Origin: Rotaria sordida
Lineage: Eukaryota > Rotifera > Eurotatoria > Philodinida > Philodinidae
Assembly: GCA_905250125.1 (NCBI GenBank)
Contig: CAJNOL010000069.1
Location: forward strand, 186,001-250,000
DNA: 64,000 nt
Direction: 5' to 3'
This document shows, one piece after another, positions 35,451 to 48,975 of this stretch (the stretch's first letter is position 1; the number at the start of each line of letters is the position of its first letter). The notes beneath the pieces are model-generated. The model worked only from the letters and a program-made list of their open reading frames with translations, ran no database searches and was not told the origin of the DNA. The position numbers and the translations under genes were made by a program.

Positions 35451-38400
35451 ATTGTTGAATATATTTTCAAAATAATAATAATAATAATAATAATAAATTG
35501 ATCAACGATTAATGAAGAAGTTTTTTTTTTTTATAAAAACTGTTGTTTCATTTGTAGTGATGATGACGGGTGGCGGTCAATGGTAGCAAAGAATGAGAAA
35601 ACGCGAGCGTATGTCTATGAAACAAAAAAAAAATGAGAGAACAGACAAAAAAAATTGGACAATCTTTCTCTCTCTCTTTCGTGCTCGATCGCTATGTTTT
35701 TCTTTATACTTTTCTTCTCTTCTCTCCTCTCTTTCTCTCACTTTCTGGTCGTCCGCATTGTATGCATAATCTTAAGACGACAATGTTCATGAGCATATGT
35801 GAGAGTATGAGCGTGTGCGGACGTTCAACCGTCGAAAAAATATATATGTTCAGCTGCTTGCTTAGCAACCAGACAAGTGTTGATATCAACAAATAAATAA
35901 AAAGAAAAAAACTTTGCCAAAATACGGAATAATAACAAAACAATTTCTAATAGTACAACAGAAATAATTAGAATATCTGAAGTAGAAGACAGTTCATGAG
36001 AATGAATACAAAGAAGAAACAAAAAGAAAAAAAACGACACAAAGCCGCTATCGGATATCCGTGATAATGAAGTAGACAGACAATATCATGCGATGGCGGA
36101 TAGTTTTGATGATGAATCGAATGCATTCATTCCAATTATCTATATTAGACATATATCGGCGGTTATGTGCGTGTTTGTCAAAGAAAAAAAAGATCATTGA
36201 ATAAATCTCTAAAGATTATCACAATTTAACTTTGTTAAATGAATTGAAAGACTTAATCTTTAAAAATATCTAATGATTGTTAATTTGAAATAATCGTATA
36301 AGATTAAAAGAAAAAAATTCAATTTTAATGAAAATTTCATTATGAAATTTTTCACATATTTAATTTTTTTGAATTATTTCAATTCTAACATTCTTTCTTG
36401 TCTATCAAATGAATAATCTTTCATTTAGATGACATAGTTTGATTAGTGTTTCAAATATTCAATATAACACATTTTTCGACACGCCTTAGAAAAACTATCG
36501 ATATTCAATATATTTGTATATCTGTTTTGTGTGTGTGTGTGTCGGTTAAGGAAAGCAATTAAAATATTGGCGTTAACAATACACAAACATCTTCTCATGT
36601 GTTCATTTCCTTGTTGTCGAATAAGAAGAATAGAATGTGTTCAATCGATCGTGGGAATCGACATTTATTTGATAGTTCATATGATATGTGATGAGAAGAA
36701 AGAAAAAAAAAAGAATATGAGAAGAGCATCTTGAACATAGAGATGACGTGAAAGAAAGATGATAGACGATACCATGTGTACTCTGTTTCTCATTATAAAG
36801 CGGAGATCAACATTGAAAGTCTTTTTTGTTCAAATGATTTGAATATATGGACATAAGACTTGATTAAATATCAATATGATAAACAAAAAAAAAAGAACAA
36901 TATGTTGAATACAAAGAAAATAAACAAAATTTTGTTTGATCCCTTTTAAGATAAAAAAAAGATTGTCTTGAAAAGCGAACAAATAGAAACTCATGCTTTT
37001 CTTTTTACATGATATAAACAATGAATGGTATAGTTATAAAAGTATTATTCATTGAAAACAAAGATTGTTTAGTAATACTTCAATAGATATTTAATAATAT
37101 ATAGTGTTTCTAAAAACAAAGTATCATTTAAATTCATACGATCAAGTCAATTTTTTATATGTTAATTCATGATTTCAATATCTAACAATAATTTTTATTT
37201 CAAAAAACAAATTTTTTTTTCATATCGTAAAATATTACTAGATAACTTTGTTCTATGTGATAGAGTAGCAATGTGTTAGAAAATTGTTGTTATTTAGTTT
37301 CATTTGACTTGAATACAATTGATTAGAGTATGATGAATATGTCATTGTCATGTAGTCTTGAAATGATTTTATTTTATTGATGTATTACCTGTATAACGGG
37401 TGTGGTAGAACAAATGAGCTTTTCAATATTTCCTTAATATGTCTACTATTTCTCATTGTTTCGAACTGAACTTTTACCCCAAAGATGCTTCATGAAATTG
37501 TTCAGAAAACCATAGGAAATCATGTGTTAAAAAGGTAAAAGCAAAAAAAGAAAATTATTCGACAATTATTGTCATCATGTAATGTTAACAACTTTCAATC
37601 TCGAATTTGTAACATTATTATCAATTTCTTTTACCTAATAAACAATTGCTAAAATGCTTCAAAGTATTGAATTTTAGACACAATGAAACGTACTCAAACT
37701 AATATCATATACTAAGCATAAGATCACTTTAACAACTATTGAAAAGAAGTCTATTCGCTGAATATTGAGGTTCACGTTAACTAGTTTCTCTTTTGTAATT
37801 TTAACCTGACTAAGAATTAAAAAAAGTATTTAAGCATAATTCAGCTACACTGAATCAGCAACGTATATACTAATAAGTGTATACTGAAAGAGTAACTTTT
37901 GCCTTGAATAAGTCAGCGTACGAAAGACATTTGTTAAAACGAGAAAATTCAATTTAATGCTTGAAAGATGTTCGGCTGAGCCGTCGCTGTCGTGACACAA
38001 GAATAGATATTTGACATTTCGAAATTTCCGATGTCCCAAATCAGTTTTTAGAAATGTTATCGTCTGGTTTCTTGTCAATAAATTCTCTACCATCGTTTTC
38101 TTTCTTTCTTATTTTAAAATCTCTCAAAATTAAGAAAATTTTAAAGAAACTCATCGAAAAATTTCAACCACTGCCAAAGCTTCAGATTTTTGTAGCCGTT
38201 GTCGACAGAGGACACACGTTAGAATAAATCTAGCCCTCGTCGCCGATCAATGCATCGGTTTAGGGCGCCCACAACATCAAGTGTTGATCATATGTCCGAT
38301 GTTCAGTCGAAGTTTTTTCATTAAATATCGTACATCCATTCGTTTTGAGTACTTTATCTTGTAAACTTTCTAATCTTATATCCGATTCCTATATTTTGAA

Positions 38401-38798
38401 TAACACGAATAATTTATTCGTTTTATTTCTTGAACAAAAAGATCAACAAAGCATGAATGTATAATTAACCCATTTATTTAACTTAGTATTATATTTATAC
38501 TTCTGACATTCGCATTAATTGATACAACAACAAAAAAAAAACACATATTCTCACTTTAGTTTTGAACTTGTATACAAATGTATACTTAAATATAGAAACG
38601 AATAAAAGGCATAATTAACTGAAATAAAAATCTGGATTGATTGCAAAGATAAAACGCCGGAATGATTAAATACAATACAATAAAATTACAATACAAATAT
38701 ATATACAACAACAACAAAAATAAATAAATATAAACAATTTCTCTGTGGTTTTTTTCTTTCAATATCGAAATTAAATCTGTTTTGTTTTGTTTGTTTTT
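35451..38798. other. 3.3-kb intergenic region
   Basis: No gene is supported. It holds an (AAT)n run at 35471-35496, CT-rich runs at 35661-35740 just upstream of the Bcl-2 gene, and a GC-rich hairpin near 38233-38266. The 82-aa minus frame at 37845-38093 is not low-complexity but has no recognisable domain, splice partner or neighbour; it may be a decayed mobile-element fragment. Confidence 0.5.
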
Positions 38799-41662
38799 TT
38801 AAAAAAGTCGTTTTTCAAATGAATGTAAATTATGTACACCACCTTCAATTTGTGCTGCAGCTGTACGTTTTTCAACTTTAATTATTCCTTGAGTTGATCC
38901 TTGATGTAATTGTTCAAGTGATTGACAACCTATATCTTGAAGAGATTTTTGTACACCAGTATAAAGATAACCACCAATAAATCGATGAACACTACCCTTG
39001 TCAACAACACTACCTGAAACACCTTGAGCTACTTTAATATGATCTGCTTCGGAATAATATCGACTAGCAGCAGATGCTTCTTGGCATGCAGTCATTGCAT
39101 CAAGACTACCCATACCACGATCTATGAAAACAAAAAAAAAAGAAACATATATATATATATTACAATTTATTTCATCGAAAATATATAGAAATAAAAAGCT
39201 ACATATCTATTATATCGATGAGAAATACAGTAAAATCTCCTTATAGTGGACATTGTTGGAAAGAACAATGATGATTTCACTTTTATTTCCGTTAATCTAT
39301 CAGAATAATTAGTATTCGTGTAAAAATATATTATATTGATGAAAACATCAGTGATATTATGAAAAATTTTCAATTTACTCTACCGTATAATCAACTAAAA
39401 ATTTCATAGAGATTTTTTTTGTTCTGTATTAATACAATATTTTGTTTTTTGTTTTCTACTTACATTTTTTAAGTCTAACACCATCTTGATAATAATATTC
39501 TCCTGGTGCTTCATGTGTACCAGCTAATAATGATCCCATCATAACACAATCAGCACCTAATGTTAAGGCTTTAACAATATGTCCAACACATGATATACCT
39601 CCATCAGCAATAACAGGTACATTATATCGACGTGCATATTCACTGACTTTATAAACAGCTGTTGCTTGTGCTCGTCCAACAGCCATAACTTCTTGTGTAA
39701 TACAAATTGATCCACTACCCATACCAATACGTAATGCATCAGCACCAGCATCAATTAAATTTTTTGCTTGTGCTTGTGTAACAACATTTCCAGCAATAAT
39801 TTGTATGTTTGGATAAACATTTTTAATATATTGAATCATTTCAATTTGATATATAGAATTTCCTTGTGATGAATCAAGTACAATAACATCAACACCAACT
39901 TGTGCAAGAGCTTCAAGACGTTTTTCATCATCTTTTCGTGTACCTATAGCAGCTCCACATAATAATTGTCGATGATTATCTTTTGATGCTAATGGATAAT
40001 CACGATTTTTTTCTAAATCTGTACGAGCTATTAATGATACAAGATTACCATCGGAATCAATAATTGGTAATTTTCCTAGAGAAAAATATTATTATAATAT
40101 TTTTTGTAAAAGAAAAAAAAGAACAGCTTTTCTCAAAAACAAATCGTTCTATATATCATACGATAGTTTTGATATCAATGAAACTTGTGAAAAAACAGAG
40201 CAAAAACAAAACATACAAACGATTCAAAATAAAAACTTACCTATTTTTGCCATATGATTTCTGTTCGTCTAAAATTTATCATTAACGTTCCATCATAACT
40301 GGAGACAAGCAATAAATTCATTAAATATGAAATCTATGTCGGAACGATATGCTCTCACCAGAAAGCTAGAAAAACTCAGTTTGAGCTGAAATATCATGTA
40401 GCTATAGGATTATTAGTATAATTGCTATGGGGAAAAAAAACTTCGATCTAATACAGATCTTTTCATTTTGATAGATATGATGGAATGTTTTCAGAATAAA
40501 AACGATTCTATTTAGTAGCGTTTCTTTTTCGACTCTATCTATTGCAAAAGAAATTATTTCAAAAATGAAATCTTTTAAGCGTAAAGATTACATATCATAG
40601 GGAGTAAATGTTTTCTTTTTATGATATCTGATAATAAGAAAATGCTAAGATGTTAAGAATTAAGACTTATTTATTAACATTATGAATTTATTCAAAGTTA
40701 GATAGAATATATTATTGAATATTAAAACAAAACTATTGAATAAGTCTAAAAATAATTTTATGATAGATTGTTATAATAATCTATTTTTATTGAATTGTTG
40801 TTTTTTTTACATGATGCTTCATATTTGATAATTTATGCGATGGAATTCAATGATATTTTTAAGGTTTCTTATTTAATAAAAAGAAACCATTGAAAAAAAA
40901 ACTACGTTATATATAACGAACCTTTTTTACTTCGTTGTAATATATGATATGCATCTTTAAGTGTTAAATCATTTTTTGCTGTTATAAGTTCATCAATTGG
41001 TGTCATTACTTGACTAACTGGTATATTTGACCATTGATCTTTATTTAAAAAATCAATATCACGAAATGTTATTAAACCTAATAATTTGCTATTAATTTTT
41101 CCACTTTCTGTCACAGGTACTCCTTTAAATAAAAAGAAAACATCTTTCTTAACTATGAAATAAAATAACATAGAAAATCATTACCAGAAAATCCATGTAA
41201 TTTTTTAATTGTATAAATATCAGCAACTGTATTTGTTGGTGAAAGAACAAGTGGATCACTTATAAAACCTTGTTCATAACGTTTTACACGTCGTACTTCA
41301 TTTACTTGATAATCAATTGAACAATTATGATGAATTATACCAATTCCACCATTAAGTGCCATTGCAACTAAAAAAAAAAGAAAATTTTATTTTGTTTTTG
41401 ATTTTTTTTTTGTTAAAGAGACTTGAATCTTACTAGCCATTGTTGATTCTGAAACGGTATCCATTGGACTTGATACAAATGGTGTTTTAATTGTAATTTT
41501 TTTTGTAAGTTTAGCAGTAAGTGAAACATTATCGGATGGAAAATTTATATAACCAGGTAATATTATAAAATCATTATAAGTTAAACCATCATTATTTTGA
41601 AATAATTCTTTAACTTTTAAACCATCAGGTATAGTTTCATTGTCATTACCATTTTCAAACAT
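38799..41662 (-). CDS. IMPDH: Inosine-5'-monophosphate dehydrogenase
   Basis: Five exons (41662-41434, 41367-41185, 41122-40922, 40075-39464, 39121-38799) join in frame to 515 aa, the usual animal length of 514. It catalyses NAD-dependent oxidation of IMP to XMP, the committed step of guanine nucleotide synthesis, in the cytosol. Visible features are the N-terminal barrel start ([24 protein letters not shown]), the Bateman CBS pair at about residues 110-230, the NAD-side motif [11 protein letters not shown], the phosphate loop [12 protein letters not shown] with catalytic Cys near residue 329, the flap region [20 protein letters not shown], and C-terminal [19 protein letters not shown]. It starts 285 bases from cullin-5, head-to-head. 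Confidence 0.97.
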
Positions 41663-41947
41663 CGCTCGTTCGTTTTTTTTCTTTGTATTTTATGTGGAAT
41701 AATGAAATAAAAATAAAAATAAATAAATCTAAATATGAAAGTAGTTATTGAATGTTTTTTTTATGGTTTCATTTCATAATTAGATCATTTTACATTGATA
41801 GTACCGCATACTAGATTTATTGGATTGGCTTAAGATTTGTTAGCAAATCAGAAGTATATGAATTGAATCATCATATCTTCTTTCTGTTGTTTTCCGATTG
41901 AGTTTTTTTCTTTATATATATATATATTTTTTTTTGGAGCAATAATT
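41663..41947. promoter_or_regulatory. Candidate bidirectional promoter of IMPDH and cullin-5
   Basis: Only 285 bases separate the start codons of the two divergent genes. The stretch is AT-rich, with a TATATATATA run at about 41914-41925 near the cullin-5 start. Both 5' leaders and any shared promoter must lie here unless upstream noncoding exons exist. Confidence 0.5.
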
Positions 41948-44900
41948 ATGGTAAGTTATCAATAAATTAAACTTTTTAAATTTCTTTTTTTCAATGTTTT
42001 TCTTTTTTTTCTTTTTAAAGAATCATCCAGCTACATTTCAAGATCGATGGCCACAAATGAAACGTGTTGTATTAAAAATTCTTCGACAAGAACCAACTTC
42101 ACAAGTCGAATGGCAAAATTTATTTACGTAAATATCTATGATTTAAATACTTTTTATGTTAATAAATAATCATTTTAATTTTGTTGTTGTTGTTGTTGTT
42201 TTTTTCTTTTTTGTAGTGATGTATATAGTGTTTCGACGTGGTATCCATCAAGTATACCGGAAATATTTGCCGAATTATCTAATGAAATTACTCGACATAT
42301 TAAACAAGCACAAGAAGTTAATAAATAAAAAAAAAAACAGATTTTTTTTTTAAAAAAGGATCTAACCCTTGCGTGAGATATGTTAAAAAATATCAATGAT
42401 TGTTTTTCTTCTCGACATTTTCCTTGGATGTCTTTTAAAATTAATTAGTCATAGACAATTCGAATATGTAGTCTATTTTTGTTTTAAAACGTCCTATAAA
42501 AATCAAAATTTATCTTACTAATACAATCAGAGTTTTTATTGTTGATGATGAATTATTTTCAAGTAAATTTTATAAAAAAATTTCATTAAAATTAAATTTC
42601 GAGTATTAGACTGAAGAATTTAGTTTTGAAAAACCTATCTTTAATTATCTATCAGAGAGTATTATTTTCTAAAAGTTCGACGGTTGACTAAACATCTAAG
42701 CTGATGTAAACATTGTCTGCTCCTCTAAATAATTTTTTCGAATTAATTTCATCGTTAAAAAAAACTAGATTGCATTAAATTTATTATAATTATTTATTTT
42801 AGCGTGTCCTACGACATGATGAAGATTCAGCGTATGTATTTTTAATTTTATTTTTTTCAATTAAATTTTTTATTTGATTATTTCCTAGTCTTCTTAAAGC
42901 ATATATTCATGAATGGTCAAAATTTTATGAACAATGTGAATATTTACCTAAACCATTTGTTCGAATTGAAACAACTTCAAATGGAAATGTATCTTCCAAT
43001 GCAACATATAATTCAGACAAAACAACACGTAATACAGATCAAGTTCGACAATTAATGCTTGAATCATGGAATAATAATATATTTAAAGATATAAAACATC
43101 GTCTTCAAGTAAAACAAAATTAGTTTTATTTGTATGAAAAATGCAAATAATGATTGTAATATTTGTTTTTAGAATAGTGCAATGAAGTTAGTTCAAGCGG
43201 AACGTAATGGTGAATCATTCGATTCTCAATTAGTTATTGGCGTTCGAGATTCATATGGTAAAAAGAATAACTGTTTAATATATTTCATATGTAGCTTCAC
43301 ATATCCTAAATCTATAGACAGTTGTATGTTATGAAAGATCAAGGAATGTCTTTATAGCTGACAGCTACAATATTTGGCAATTAGTTTCTCATTTTATTGT
43401 ATACATGATAAGAATATGATATTTTTAGATTGAAGGTAGCTTAGTAAATTAGGAACATTTGTAATTTGTGGTAGAATACTGTTATCTGATCGAATGGTAT
43501 GGCACCTAAATTCCTCTGTTGTATACATTTGAAATAGAGACGTGTGGGACGAAAGTTTTTTTTTTTTTCGTTTCGGTCTTGGTCCCAACTTATGAAGGAA
43601 CCCCTTCAGTTGTCTCCTTCTGATTTTAATATTTTGTTTTTGTCTATAGATACGACATAGTGTTCTAATAAAAATCCTAAATGGATATGAGTTTCTCTTG
43701 ATATTTGGCTAAACTATCGAATTTATTTTCTAAAGATCCACGGTTTTCTGAAAACTAGTATTTTCGAATTTTGATCTGACATTTTATGCATATAGAGAAT
43801 TCAACTAGACTAGTTTTCAATAAAAGTTTCTGAAGTTTTGAACAAAGTTCCTTCCAGATACGAGGCTTTCAAGATATGAATCCTTTTCCATCGATAATGC
43901 ATATAGCATACATTTTTTGAAAGCTTCATATGTTGAAGGGACTTTGTTGAAAACCTGTGCATTTTTTAAGGAAGCTAGTCTAATTGAGTTCTCTATATGC
44001 ATGAAGTTTCAGATCAAAATTCAAGAATACAAGTTTTCCAAAAAACCTGGGAATCTCTAGAAAAAAACTCGATAGCTTAGTCAAATATCAATAGGATCTC
44101 AAATTCTTTTAGAGATTTTTTTTAGAACACTATGTAGCACCTATAGGCAAAAAACCATTGGAGTCGGAAGGAGATAGCTGAAAAGGTTCTTATGTTAGAG
44201 AAAACTATTTCAGAATTTATGCGCAAAAAATTTAAAAAAAAATTCTTCAACACTCATGTTTTTGTTAATTCAACTGATGAATATCACTATTTTTGGTCAT
44301 CTCTTCTGAATTTTACTTTGATTGGCATGATTTATAACATAATTCGATAGAAATCGTAGAAAAATTAATTACAGTTTTTAGTACCGGTTCACAGAATTAT
44401 TTTTCTCGTAATCTCAGTTCCAGTGATCGGAATTGGAACCTAAATTTCTCTGGCACACCTCTAATCTGAAAGCTTTGGAAAAATAGGTTTTTTGATACTT
44501 TAGAATCCAGATGATCCTTATGAGCTAGTTGAGAAAGCAATAGATAATAAAGAGCTAAGATTTATAAAGAATAATTTTTCTTTTTGTTTCTAGTCAGTTT
44601 AAAAACAGATGATAAAGATAAATATAAAGTTTATATTGAAAATTTTGAACGTGCTTATTTAAATGAAACAACTCGATTTTATAAACAAAAAGCTGGTCAG
44701 TATCTTGCTGAACATGGCATCTTATCTTATCTTCATTATGCAGATCAAAAACTTAAAGTAATTTATTATTTTTATATTAGAAATATCATAGTATTTGGTT
44801 TATTGTTTAATATTTAGGAAGAAGAAAAACGTGCTAGACGGTATCTTGAATCCGTACCAGAATGTAATAGTGTTCCATTATTAGTTCGTCGTTGTGTTGA

Positions 44901-47900
44901 TGTATTTGTTACGGAATTTCGTGAACAAATTACTAATGAATGTCCTAATTTAATTGAAAATAATGATATTGAACGTAAGACAGAAACAAAAATTATTTTC
45001 AATAAATTTTAAATTTTTTTGTTTTGTTTTTGAAGGTTTACGTCTAGTATTTGTACTTCTCGATCATACAGGAGATATAAGTTCATTAACACAATCACTT
45101 GAATCATTTATTGTTAAACAAGGTCTTGATAATATGCTTAAAAATAAAGATACAATTAAACAAGTTTGTCTATTTATTTAAAAAAAATAGAAAAGGAATA
45201 TTGCTTTTTACTATTATATTTATTAGGATCCTGAAAGTTATGTTCAGCAATTACTAGATCTTTATCGACAATTCTCAAATCTTGTTCGTGATGCATTTCT
45301 AAATGATCCAAGATTTCTTACATCTCGTGATAAAGGTTAATTGATTCATTTCTTTTTTTGTCCTCTATTTTATATTTAATAATTATTTGAATTTTATTAG
45401 CTTTTCAAAAAATTATTAATGATATTTCAGTCTTTCAACTTGATATGCCAGCTCGTGCTACACGAGGGTAAATGAAATTCAAATTGATTCTTTTTTTGGT
45501 TTTTTTTTGTTTATTCATTTTAATTTTAATTTTATAGAACAACTCGAACAACTCTTGCTGAATCACGTTGTCCTGAATTATTAGCACAGTATTGTGATAT
45601 ACTTTTACGTAAAGGTACATCAACGCATAAAAAATATTCATCAGAAGAAATTGAAGTAAAACTAAAAGATGTGGTAAGAAAATATTTATTTTTTAGATCG
45701 TAGTATTTTATATAATTTTTTTTTTGTTTTAATTTAGTTATTATTATTAAAATATGTTCAAAATAAAGATGTATTTATGCGATTTTATAAAGGAGCTCTT
45801 ACACGTCGTCTGATTTTGGATACGTCTATTGATAATGAACTTGAAGAAAGCATTGTTATTCAATTAAGAGTAAGATATATATTTCAAAATCATAGTTTTT
45901 CCAGTCATTCTAGTTGTTTAATTTCGTGTATTAAGTTAAGATTTCTGTTAATTTTAATTGCACAGTGTTGTTCATATGTTACATGATTAATTTTAATCTT
46001 TTGTCTTAATTTAAACAACAAAGATAATATATGAACTTGAATTTCCTATTAAAAGATACAGACTTCAATTCTCTATCAATCCCTGTTAGTTATAATTTAA
46101 AATGATAGAAGAAAAAAATTTTCTTGGTTGTGTTATTTGATTTAATGAATCGAATGTACTTTATTTACATGCTTGTAATGTACTTTTAAAGTTCTAAGCA
46201 GACACATAAGAGGATTGGAGATGGTAATCAAACTCCATGTCAAAGACACTATCAGAATTATCTGTAAGTGTTTGATAGGAATAATCTTTCTGAGGGTCTA
46301 TTACAAAAGACAGCCTTTTTTTAAATAGTATTCGAACTTTAGCCAGATGGATTCATATTGTAAAGTGTTATTTTTGGCTTCAAGTAAAAAGAAAAAGTAA
46401 TTTTCCATGAAATCCTACAAAAAACAAAAAAATTTTTTTTTCAGTCATAATCCTATATCTAGAACACTTGTTTTGAAAATAAGTAACTGAATAGAGAAGA
46501 TGTCGGCTTTCCCAGAATATGTCTTGGTGACTAATCAAAAAAAGTACGTTTTGAAAAAAAAACATCGTATTATACATGATTGATTGATCCTTTCCATTAC
46601 TAATTAAAAATTATGTACGAAATAAGTGCCAGTCGTTGAATCACATAATGCAGCCTAAAAATATTTTTTATTCTATCAGAAGTTTGTAGAAAATCAGATT
46701 CTATATCTGATGACACAAAAATTACATTCATGTATTTCTCTGATCGATTGTTTCGCAAAAAAAAGGAATGCTGCACAACTTTTTTCAATATCTGATAATG
46801 AACTTGTGAAGAATACTAATCTTATGAACTATAGACGTCAAAATTTCGTTAGAAGCACCTATGAAGCCGACAATGGTACAAAGTTTTAGATCTGCCGTGT
46901 TGTCAATGATCGATCCAGTTCTATTTCAAAATTAAAAACACTACCTGTATCAATAGTCAGGTTTTCATATTTATATATTAAATAGAAAAAAAAAGAGATG
47001 TGTACATAATATTAAGTAAAATGAAAAATATATGAGAAAAGCTTGAACAAAGTTAAGTAGAAGCAATAAGTTTAGAAACGCAGTATTTTTGACTTTTTTT
47101 TCCTTAACGGTAATAGCGAGAATAAATCAGACAGAAGATTTAAGTAGTTGAAACAATTTCCTATGAGGAGGGTTATCTATCAAGTACTCATTAACAGATT
47201 TGGGTTAAAGAGGTCTAGAAATCCAAGGCTTGCAAAATCAGTTTTCTTGATTCTATCAAAAGCATTTTGCAATCAAATTCATCTAATAGAGAAAACATTT
47301 CTGAACAAAATAAGAAATCGTCGAACTCTTCGCAACCTATCTTCAGCAAACTGCACTCATTCTACTGAAGCTAGATCGTGAAGGTCTCGGGGGACATTGT
47401 ATTTTGTTCAGAAATGTTTGTTTCTATCAGATGAACTTGTGTGCAAAATACTTTTAATAGGATCTAGAAAGCTAGTTTTGGGGGGTCTGGATTTTTTAGA
47501 TATATTTCATCTCAACTTGTTAATGGGATTTTGATGGTGAGTTCTCCTGATAGGAAATTGTTTCAACTGATCAAATCTTCTGTCTGATTTGTTCTAGATA
47601 TTACCGTTAAGGAAAAAGTCAAAAGGACTTCGTTTCTAAACTTTTTATCTTCACGTTAGCTTTTAGTATAGTAAAGAAAATATTCATACAGATGTAACAA
47701 ACCATTTTGATGACGTTCTTAATTCTAATGAAACTAGTTGTAGTCAACACAAAAAAAAAACTGGAGTCAAACGATGCCTTCTCATTCTTCACTGCATACA
47801 TGCTTGAATAATATCAATTCAAAATAGATAGCATGATTTTAATTTTTGTTTTAGCTTTTTTTTACTTTCGTAATATTCTTTTATTTAATAATCTCTTTTC

Positions 47901-48975
47901 TTCATTAAATATATCTCAATAAATCTTAATATTTTGTCTACAGGATGTTGGTATGCCAGCTGAGTTTATTATAAAATTACAACAAATGTTTAAAGATCTT
48001 AAATTAAATCGTGATATGAATGAAGAATTTCGAACTGTATGTCCATCATCACGTAATAATAATACAATGATGGGTAATTATACATAATACTTTTTTTTTG
48101 TTGTTGTTTTGAAATCTATATCGTAAATTATTTTTTTATTTAGATTCATTTTCATTTAAAATTCTAAGTGCTGCTGCATGGCCACATCCAGGTGATAAGA
48201 TTGATGTATCATTACCAGCACAGATTGAAGACGTTCTACCAGAAATTGAAGAATTCTATAAGAAAAAACATTCAGGAAGAAAATTAACGTGGTATCATAC
48301 AGTATCAAATGGACAGGTAATGAATGGAAAAAAAACAAAATTCAATGTAAAAGAATTTTTTTTTCTTATATTTAGTTAACATTTACTTCTAAAAATGGCA
48401 GATACGATTTAGATGTATCAACATTACAAGCATCGGTACTTTTTTCATGGAATCATCGACCAACAAATAAATTAACATTTAGTGAACTTAAATTAGCAAC
48501 GAATATACCAGAAATTGAATTAAAAAAAACTCTATGGTCATTAATATCATTTGCAAAATTAAAACAACAATTAATATGTTATGAACCGCATGTTGAATCA
48601 TATCAAGATCTTAATGAAATAAGTTTATTTTGGATAAATTATGATTTTACAATAATACGTGCTGGTAAAATACAAACACGTGGTCATATTAATATGATAC
48701 AACGTCTTCAATTAAATACAGAAAAAGGACGTGAAGAAGAAAATGAAGAAATTATGTTTTTACGTGGTGAACGGACAAAAGAAGCTATTGTTAAAATAAT
48801 GAAAACACGACAACGTATGAATAATGCTCAATTACAAACAGAATTAATTGAAATACTTAAAAATATGTTTGTACCATCAAAAAAATTAATTAAAGAAATG
48901 ATTGAATGGTTAATTGATCATCGATATATGGCAAGATCAGAAACAAATATATCAGAATATGTTTATGTAGCTTGA
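41948..48975 (+). CDS. CUL5: Cullin-5, scaffold of ECS-type ubiquitin ligases
   Basis: Sixteen exons (41948-41950, 42021-42127, 42217-42316, 42803-42831, 42889-43108, 43173-43257, 44594-44757, 44818-44974, 45036-45163, 45227-45335, 45401-45467, 45538-45673, 45738-45869, 47944-48073, 48144-48316, 48376-48975) give 779 aa, against 780 in human CUL5. The coding part of exon 1 is only the ATG. CUL5-specific stretches include NSAMKLVQAER, SFDSQLVIGVRDSY, LLLKYVQNKDVFMRFYK, TRRLILDTS and FYKKKHSGRKL. The cullin homology domain recruits RBX2; the winged-helix tail has the neddylation Lys near residue 723 (VKIMKTRQRMNNAQLQTE) and ends EYVYVA. The N-terminal repeats bind elongin B/C and SOCS-box adaptors. 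Introns 6 and 13 each carry a foldback repeat. Confidence 0.97.
43590..44197. mobile_element. Long foldback (MITE-like) element in cullin-5 intron 6
   Basis: Two arms of about 288 bases (43590-43877 and 43910-44197) are imperfect reverse complements around a loop of about 32 bases. Shared landmarks include ACATAGTGTTCTA, TTGATATTTGGCTAAACTATCGA in related form, GAATTTTGATCTGA and GCATATAGAGAA. No transposase frame is inside. The intron 3' part (about 44423-44450) repeats in direct orientation a segment of the 5' part (about 43477-43505; CCTAAATT-CTCTG), so the insertion may be composite. Confidence 0.75.
47070..47641. mobile_element. Long foldback (MITE-like) element in cullin-5 intron 13
   Basis: Arms of about 242 bases (47070-47311 and 47400-47641) are imperfect reverse complements. 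Shared blocks include GTTTAGAAACG at the outer ends, CCTTAACGGTAATA, AATCAGACAGAAGATTT, GTTGAAACAATTTCCTAT and, at the inner ends, AACATTTCTGAACAAAATA. The loop is about 88 bases. There is no transposase; the short frame at 47148-47381 is inside the arm. I could not identify a clear target-site duplication. Confidence 0.8.

Noticed and set aside
37845-38093. 82-aa minus-strand frame of ordinary composition
   Set aside because: No domain, no splice continuation and no neighbouring exons; at most a mobile-element fossil.
39456-39463. IMPDH reading Leu-Lys-Lys-Cys-Lys before a stop
   Set aside because: This is read-through into the intron; splicing at GTAAGT joins Leu-Lys-Lys to Tyr-Arg-Gly-Met-Gly-Ser, as in all IMPDH enzymes.
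42156-42396. Open frames over cullin-5 exon 3 in other frames
   Set aside because: Shadows created by the (TTG)n pyrimidine tract and the exon; the spliced frame reads cullin sequence.
47148-47381. 77-aa frame in cullin-5 intron 13
   Set aside because: It is inside an arm and the loop of the foldback repeat and has no transposase motif.
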